Source: Candidatus Kerfeldbacteria bacterium RIFOXYC2_FULL_38_9
GTDB taxonomy: Bacteria; Patescibacteriota; Patescibacteriia; UBA9570; XYC2-FULL-38-9
Direction: 5' to 3'
Assembly: GCA_001818355.1 (NCBI GenBank)
Contig: MHKJ01000053.1
Coordinates: 1-9,781, forward strand
Length of the DNA stretch: 9,781 nucleotides
In this document: piece by piece, positions 4,956-9,781 of the stretch
How the letters are laid out: each line of letters opens with the position of its first letter
How positions within the stretch are numbered: position 1 is the first letter of the stretch
The notes under the pieces: model-generated
The model's database searches: none
Seen by the model: only the letters and a program-made list of their open reading frames with translations
Told to the model about the DNA's origin: nothing
Made by a program: the position numbers and the translations under genes

Positions 4956-7472
4956 TTACGCGCCAGTTATTTTTCCCCCAAATAATTTACCAAATGGTTT
5001 TTCAACATCACTGCGCGCGCTTGCCAGGGTTTCATCTTGTACTAATTTACCACTTTTTTCAATGCCCAAAATTCTGGTAGTTTCTGGATCTAAATCATCA
5101 AATAAATTCTGGTCGTGATTAACAATCACAATAATTTTTTGCGGAAATTCTTTTCTCCATTTATTTATTATGCTAAAAACAACAGGCTGGAGCATGGCAT
5201 CAACTCCTGAAGTTGGTTCGTCCAATAAAATAACCTTAACACTATCCGGATCTATTTTAAGACGATAATCAAGGGTTAAAAAACTTAACATTTTTTTCTG
5301 TCCCCCACTAATAGAATCTATGTCGCGATTAATAATCATTTCTTCATGCGGACGATCACTGTTTGTTCCTTTTATTTTTTGAATCTGTGCTAGCCACCGA
5401 TCAAAACCGTGTTCTTTTAACAATCCCAAAAAAACTTCTTCTCTGTATTCTAAATTACCAACCACATTGTCTTTCAAAGATTTTGTTTCTGCTGGATAAA
5501 ATTGGTTGGATAAAAAAATTCCCGAACGATAGAACTTCCTGTCTAAATCTTTTGGCATAATATCATCAACCATCAGAACTCCGCGCTCATTCTCTAAACC
5601 ATAAAGCGCTTCAAGCAAAGTTGATTTTCCAGCACCAGTTTCACCAACCACCACTGCCATATCTCCCGGGTTTATTTCTAAATAGGAAACCTGCAAAGAT
5701 TTTCTTTTAACATCATGAAGCTCTAAATGCCAATTCTCAGGAGCTATTTCTCCCCTTTCCATAAATTGTAACCGAATATTGCCCAGTTCTACAATTGGTC
5801 TTAATTTCCAGGAAAAGCTCCCAAGTCTTTCCAAAAATTGATTCAACTCTGCCGTTAACTGATTGGAAACCACGGTTGACTCCATTAAGCTCGCTCCCAA
5901 ATCAGGCCGACCATTTAAAATAGCAGTGTTGGCGGCAAGTAGTGCAGGTAAAACAAAAGCACCAAGGGCTTGATATTTAGCCATGGTTTTATTCCAGGCG
6001 CTTTTAGCAAGATAAATCCTGTGTGATTCTTGTTCTTTGGGGCCCATCGCTCCTTCACGTGTTTTTTTTAAAAACATAGCCTCATCCAAGACTCCAAGGA
6101 AATTTGCTGATTCAACTCTTACTTTTTGATCTGCCTCAGAAATATCTCTGCCTTTTTTCATAGCAATAATAAAATTTATCGCTGTTACTCCCAAAACAGA
6201 AACGAATAAAGCCGGATCTTGTAAACGAAATGCCAAAGAAGCAGATAAACCAATGATTTTACTAAGATTTAAACCAAGGGCGGAGATAATTTCTTTGTTT
6301 AAAGTCTCTAAGGAAGAAAGAGTATCGACGATATATTGTCTTAATAAAGCGTGGTCTGTTTTAGTAAATAAATCCGGCGACGACTCAATAATAGCGGCGC
6401 AAATTTTTTGTGCCATGCCGCTCTCTTTATAAATACGTTTATAAATAAATTCATTAAAAGCCGCTTCCCATAGCCCGCCACCTAATTCAGAAACAGCAAA
6501 ACTAGAAGCCGCCAAATAACCACCTGCGGCATCATTGGTTCGTAGTGTCTCGCCTACAAAAATACTAGTTAAAGGCGCCACACCGCCTAACAGAGCGGCA
6601 CTGGCGGTAAAAGTAGCCGTAGCCGCTTTGGCATCACCAAAAACATAACGCAACACTTCTTTAAAAACCATAAAAGTAGAGTGCGGCATTGGCTTTCCTT
6701 CTTGATATTCTTGTTTTAAAATTATAACTGCTTCTTTTAATTTTTGTTCGTCTTCTTCGGGACGAACGGATTTTAAATGTGCCAAAATTTCCTCATCGCT
6801 ATATTTTGCCTCCAAACCAAGCATAATTTTATAAACTACTACTTTTTTTTGGTATTGATCCACGATTTCTGTAGCGATCAATCCTGCATCAAAATCTTCT
6901 TGATAAACCTGATTAAACTTTTCAACATGTTGACTGTGTCTATGCCTTTCTTCTTGAGAAAATACTGCTTGGTCTACAAGTTTTCCAGCCCCTATTTCTT
7001 GTTTATAATAATTTTTTTCTTCTTGCGCTCTTTTAAGTTCTTCAGAAATAGATTTTTTACCTAAAATATCTGCTGTTTTTTCTAATTCTATTTTTAAGTC
7101 TGCAATATATTCTGCCAAATCTTCTAAAATACTTTTTTGCTCTAAAGGGTCGTGTTCAATAAATTCCGACAATAAAGCCTGATCAGATTGTTGGGTGGCG
7201 TTAAAATAAGCTTGTAATACTTCTGTTAAATTTGCTATATGCTGAACACGTTCTTCTGTGGTAAAAAAATCTCTAGTGTTGGCCTTTTCATACACCGCTG
7301 ACATAAATTGATCAAGCGCTTTTTGGGCGACTAAAAAAGTTTCTGAGGAATAACGCTCATTAAAATGAGCAAAATATGCCTGGGCTTTTTCCGCAGAAAA
7401 ACCCCTTATCTCATCGCTAAGATATTGTCTGGTGGGCTGATCTATTGGTCTTTTATTTTCGTAAACAGACAT
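4956..7472 (-). CDS. ABC exporter-like protein with long hydrophilic N-terminal extension
   Basis: An ATP-driven transporter-like protein of 838 residues, substrate unknown. The C-terminal ATPase domain (about 580-815) is complete: Walker A GETGAGKST (610-618), Q-loop Q657, signature SGGQ (722-725), Walker B VILLDEP with D751 and E752, D-loop SGVD (755-758) and switch histidine H786. Residues about 275-560 contain hydrophobic stretches (roughly 283-308, 316-340, 395-436 and 500-520) resembling the membrane domain of type I ABC exporters, though rich in Ala, Gly and Ser and less hydrophobic than usual. Residues 1-270 are charged and probably helical or coiled-coil, with no signal peptide and no C39 peptidase. 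Such an extension is unusual and I do not recognise it. The ATG at 7470-7472 follows an AGAAG sequence, one of the few ribosome-site-like sequences here. The gene starts 37 bases after the HExxH gene, so the two are probably co-transcribed and may work together. ABC identity is certain; export direction and partner are inferred. Confidence 0.9.
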   Translation of the reverse strand: MSVYENKRPIDQPTRQYLSDEIRGFSAEKAQAYFAHFNERYSSETFLVAQKALDQFMSAVYEKANTRDFFTTEERVQHIANLTEVLQAYFNATQQSDQALLSEFIEHDPLEQKSILEDLAEYIADLKIELEKTADILGKKSISEELKRAQEEKNYYKQEIGAGKLVDQAVFSQEERHRHSQHVEKFNQVYQEDFDAGLIATEIVDQYQKKVVVYKIMLGLEAKYSDEEILAHLKSVRPEEDEQKLKEAVIILKQEYQEGKPMPHSTFMVFKEVLRYVFGDAKAATATFTASAALLGGVAPLTSIFVGETLRTNDAAGGYLAASSFAVSELGGGLWEAAFNEFIYKRIYKESGMAQKICAAIIESSPDLFTKTDHALLRQYIVDTLSSLETLNKEIISALGLNLSKIIGLSASLAFRLQDPALFVSVLGVTAINFIIAMKKGRDISEADQKVRVESANFLGVLDEAMFLKKTREGAMGPKEQESHRIYLAKSAWNKTMAKYQALGAFVLPALLAANTAILNGRPDLGASLMESTVVSNQLTAELNQFLERLGSFSWKLRPIVELGNIRLQFMERGEIAPENWHLELHDVKRKSLQVSYLEINPGDMAVVVGETGAGKSTLLEALYGLENERGVLMVDDIMPKDLDRKFYRSGIFLSNQFYPAETKSLKDNVVGNLEYREEVFLGLLKEHGFDRWLAQIQKIKGTNSDRPHEEMIINRDIDSISGGQKKMLSFLTLDYRLKIDPDSVKVILLDEPTSGVDAMLQPVVFSIINKWRKEFPQKIIVIVNHDQNLFDDLDPETTRILGIEKSGKLVQDETLASARSDVEKPFGKLFGGKITGA

Positions 7473-7509
7473 AAATTTCTTCTAAAATACTCATCCTGCT
7501 TAAAACTAA

Positions 7510-8955
7510 TTATTCAGTCAGACGTGGTAATTTTCTTTGCGCCTTTTTATAAGCCACAATTTTTTGTTCAATGTCATCAATTATAGCTTGAGTAGAACGC
7601 GGATCGCTAATGTGATTATTGATAACGCGAGTACAATAATGCTGTGCGGCGCGGAAAAGTTTAGAAAAATTCTTGCTTGCAATACTATGATCTTCCCATT
7701 CATATTCTAACACTATATCAAAATCAATATCAGTTGGTTGCGCGGCTTGTCTTAATTTTTCTTCACGTTTTTTATAAAATATTACTGCTTCTGCCATAAC
7801 AAATGACATCGCTTCTAATGGTACGCGACTAAGCCTGTTGGCCAGAACCGCCCGATTACCTTCCACAAATTTTTCAAAATGAGTTGTTCCAAAATTACTA
7901 AAATCCTGCGTACTAAACATCTTTTCAGCAATACTAAATGCTTTAACAACTGCTTCAACATAATCGCGTGCAGACTTTTGTTCATTGCCGCAAGCTTGAA
8001 AAAGATGATCATACAAAGGAGAAAAAAGGGAGGCTTTAATTCTTTCAGCACCGGAACCATCGCGTATATAAGCTAATAATTCATCCTTAATAGGACGAAA
8101 TAGCGGATTACATAAATCCAAATTATCACCATATTCCATATATTCCTGCATATCAAACAACCGCTTATACTCTGGCAGATGCTCCGGTAAAAAACTGCCA
8201 CTACGATCAATACCGTAAAGACGATCGTGCAATAAATGCGCTTTTTCATGAACAACAACCCGTTTTTCCCAATTTGATTCAACTACTTCATCACAAGCAT
8301 TAATGAGTAATAAACGCAATTTTATCCCTCCGACAACATCAAGCATAAAAGTACGATGATAGCTTCCTCCTGCTGGTAACACATTTGTAGCGTCATTATG
8401 CCCCTTTCTCATAGCAATATAATCTTTGTCTTTTTCACAAATACACAAAAAGTAACCTTCCTGTTGACTAATGCGTATGGTACCGCTGGGTTTTCTACCG
8501 GTATGAATCTCAAATAATCTTTTGCCGTTTTCTTCCGGGGTTGATTGACACAAATCAATACCTTTTTTCTCTTTTAAATACAAGCGTTGGCGGTTAGCGG
8601 AAATTTCACTAAGCTGATATGCTATCAAGCTTGCTCTATACATTTTATAAAGTGCTTCATCATTTTTTAAGTCAATATCAAAAATATTCCGAGCGAGATT
8701 GTAGAATCTATTTTCTATTTCTGCTCTCCAAGGAGCTGATTGAGAAAAATCTGTAGCTTGTTTAATACTTTCTGCATGATGTACATCACTTTGCAAAAAA
8801 CGCTCAAAATATAAATTTAAAACTGCCATTTTATGATGCGTCTGTTCATATTTTTCAAAAGATGATTCATTTTCTATTGATGTCGCATCTTCCTGTTGTT
8901 TTCTTTCTTTGCAACCACCTTCTGGTGCCTGAAAAAAAGTATATTCATTTTTCAT
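7510..8955 (-). CDS. Uncharacterised protein with HExxH zinc-metallopeptidase motif
   Basis: I do not recognise the family. Numbered from the ATG at 8953-8955 (481 residues), the motif HEKAH (H236, E237, H240; bases 8236-8250) lies in a predicted helix preceded by VVV and followed by LLHD, as in zincin peptidases. The two histidines would bind zinc and E237 would activate water. A candidate third ligand is E292 in KDELLAYIRDG, 52 residues downstream, which would make it a gluzincin. The reading frame stays open back to a TTG at 8971-8973, but the ATG is preferred. There is no signal peptide or clear membrane segment, so the protein looks cytoplasmic. The first 40 residues are polar and probably disordered, and the C-terminal third is helical. 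It lies 21 bases after the asnS stop and 37 before the ABC gene, which suggests one operon and a role in maturing or degrading something linked to that transporter. That role is inference; the enzyme could also be inactive or unrelated to transport. Confidence 0.75.
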   Translation of the reverse strand: MKNEYTFFQAPEGGCKERKQQEDATSIENESSFEKYEQTHHKMAVLNLYFERFLQSDVHHAESIKQATDFSQSAPWRAEIENRFYNLARNIFDIDLKNDEALYKMYRASLIAYQLSEISANRQRLYLKEKKGIDLCQSTPEENGKRLFEIHTGRKPSGTIRISQQEGYFLCICEKDKDYIAMRKGHNDATNVLPAGGSYHRTFMLDVVGGIKLRLLLINACDEVVESNWEKRVVVHEKAHLLHDRLYGIDRSGSFLPEHLPEYKRLFDMQEYMEYGDNLDLCNPLFRPIKDELLAYIRDGSGAERIKASLFSPLYDHLFQACGNEQKSARDYVEAVVKAFSIAEKMFSTQDFSNFGTTHFEKFVEGNRAVLANRLSRVPLEAMSFVMAEAVIFYKKREEKLRQAAQPTDIDFDIVLEYEWEDHSIASKNFSKLFRAAQHYCTRVINNHISDPRSTQAIIDDIEQKIVAYKKAQRKLPRLTE

Positions 8956-8976
8956 AATATGATTACTTACCAATTT

Positions 8977-9781
8977 TTAGGGAGTAATGCGGTTAATCAT
9001 ACGGGGAAAAGGAATGGTTTCGCGGATATGTTTGACGCCACAAATCCAACGCACCCAACGCTCTAAGCCAATACCGCCACCGGCATGAACAATACTGCCA
9101 TATTTGCGCAGGTCCAAATACCATTGATAATCTTCCATACGATATTTTCGTTCTTTCAAATTTTTTACCAGTTTATCATAATCATTTTCACGCACAGCGG
9201 CTGTGGCTATTTCACCACCTCCCTCGGGGGCAATTAAGTCCGCGCAATAGCCACGCTCCACACCATCTTCATCTGTATAGCGTTTCATATAGAATGCTTT
9301 AACAGCATAGGGGTAATCTTCCACAAATACCGGCACTCCGTATATCTCGCCGATTTTTTCTTCAGCCTCCGTATTTAAATCATCTTCTGACTGCAAATTA
9401 AATCCATGTTCTGTATTCAATAATTTAATGGCGTCACGTAATTTTAAACGCACGAATGGTGTTTTAGCTGCTTTTTCTAACGTGGTTGTATCACGACCAA
9501 GAATAGCTAGTTCTTGTTGACGATTTTTTAAAACACACCCAATGACATATTGTAGCATCTGCTCAGTAAAATCTTCACTCTGTTGTTGATCAAAAAATGG
9601 CGCCTCCCAATCCATCATCCAAAATTCAGTTAAGTGTTTTCTGGTTTTTGATTTTTCCGCCCGAAATGCTGGACCAAAATCGTAAACCCGACCTAATCCA
9701 TGCTCAATGGCTTCTAAATACAACTGTCCAGACTGCGTTAAATAAACTGTATTCCCAAAATAATCGACTTTATATAATTGT
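8977..9781 (-). CDS. asnS: Asparaginyl-tRNA synthetase, C-terminal 267 residues (5' part outside window)
   Basis: Charges tRNA(Asn) directly with asparagine, using ATP, in the cytosol. The visible part is most of the class II catalytic core. It opens in the TVYLTQSGQLYLEA block, followed by motif 2 (FGPAFRAEKSKTRKHLTEFWMMDWE across about 75 bases), where the conserved FRAE and HLTEFWM segments single out AsnRS from AspRS. Further on come DYPYAVKAFYMKR, the ADLIAPEGGGEI block, WYLDLRKYG, and motif 3 with GGGIGLERWVRWICGVKHIRETIPFPR. The frame stays open through the right edge, so the gene continues past 9781 and should hold an N-terminal OB fold there. The C-terminus is complete, ending in TAA. 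Together with aspS in the same neighbourhood, it indicates direct Asn-tRNA formation, not only the amidotransferase route. Confidence 0.96.
   Translation of the reverse strand, partial: QLYKVDYFGNTVYLTQSGQLYLEAIEHGLGRVYDFGPAFRAEKSKTRKHLTEFWMMDWEAPFFDQQQSEDFTEQMLQYVIGCVLKNRQQELAILGRDTTTLEKAAKTPFVRLKLRDAIKLLNTEHGFNLQSEDDLNTEAEEKIGEIYGVPVFVEDYPYAVKAFYMKRYTDEDGVERGYCADLIAPEGGGEIATAAVRENDYDKLVKNLKERKYRMEDYQWYLDLRKYGSIVHAGGGIGLERWVRWICGVKHIRETIPFPRMINRITP

Noticed and set aside
4847..5118. Two overlapping plus-strand open frames (77 and 81 codons) starting inside the small-RNA region
   Set aside because: They begin within RNA hairpins, cross the terminator and then run antisense to the ABC gene. 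The proteins look like antisense translation and have no ribosome site.
7815..8282. Other-frame minus-strand ORFs inside the HExxH gene
   Set aside because: They are wholly contained in a well-supported gene and their translations resemble out-of-frame sequence.
8956..8973. TTG start six codons upstream for the HExxH protein
   Set aside because: An ATG at 8953-8955 is available, and the extra residues only fill the space up to the asnS stop, which is in the same frame.
1..9781. Insertion sequences, CRISPR arrays, tRNA genes or phage genes
   Set aside because: I saw no transposase motifs, spaced direct repeats, tRNA cloverleaf signatures or phage hallmarks on either strand.

Overview
The window comes from an AT-rich, gene-dense bacterial chromosome. 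Every protein gene lies on the minus strand, with gaps of 0 to about 40 bases inside clusters. TAA is the usual stop, with one TAG and one TGA, so the standard bacterial code applies and the TGA-as-glycine code of Gracilibacteria/SR1 is not in use. The short AspRS, AU-rich leaders with almost no Shine-Dalgarno sequence, compact spacing and two large proteins that I cannot assign to a named family together suggest a Candidate Phyla Radiation (Patescibacteria) genome. This is inference; no single marker gene in the window proves it.

Reading in the direction of transcription (from high to low coordinates), the window opens with the C-terminal part of an asparaginyl-tRNA synthetase (8977-9781). 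Two linked genes follow. One encodes a cytoplasmic-looking protein with an HExxH zinc-peptidase motif (7510-8955). The other encodes an 838-residue ABC protein with a long hydrophilic N-terminus, a weakly hydrophobic membrane region and a complete ATPase domain (4956-7472). After a 303-base intergenic region comes a second cluster: aspS, scpA, scpB, an RluB/RsuA-type pseudouridine synthase and a D-Ala-D-Ala carboxypeptidase (276-4652). The window ends in the first 58 codons of type I GAPDH, which has its own promoter.

The housekeeping part covers aminoacylation (Asp and Asn), chromosome condensation (ScpA/ScpB with SMC), ribosome modification, peptidoglycan trimming and glycolysis. The scpA-scpB-rluB-carboxypeptidase neighbourhood resembles the one known from Firmicutes.

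The least ordinary material lies between asnS and aspS. The HExxH protein and the ABC protein look like a two-gene processing/transport module of unknown substrate. The intergenic region beside them holds two back-to-back sigma70-type promoters with a perfect 12-base palindrome between them. One promoter reads into aspS. The other reads the opposite way into a non-coding stretch of about 140 bases made of consecutive hairpins, including a pair of mutually exclusive 9-bp hairpins, and ending in a rho-independent terminator just before the ABC gene's 3' end. I interpret this as an undescribed small RNA gene.
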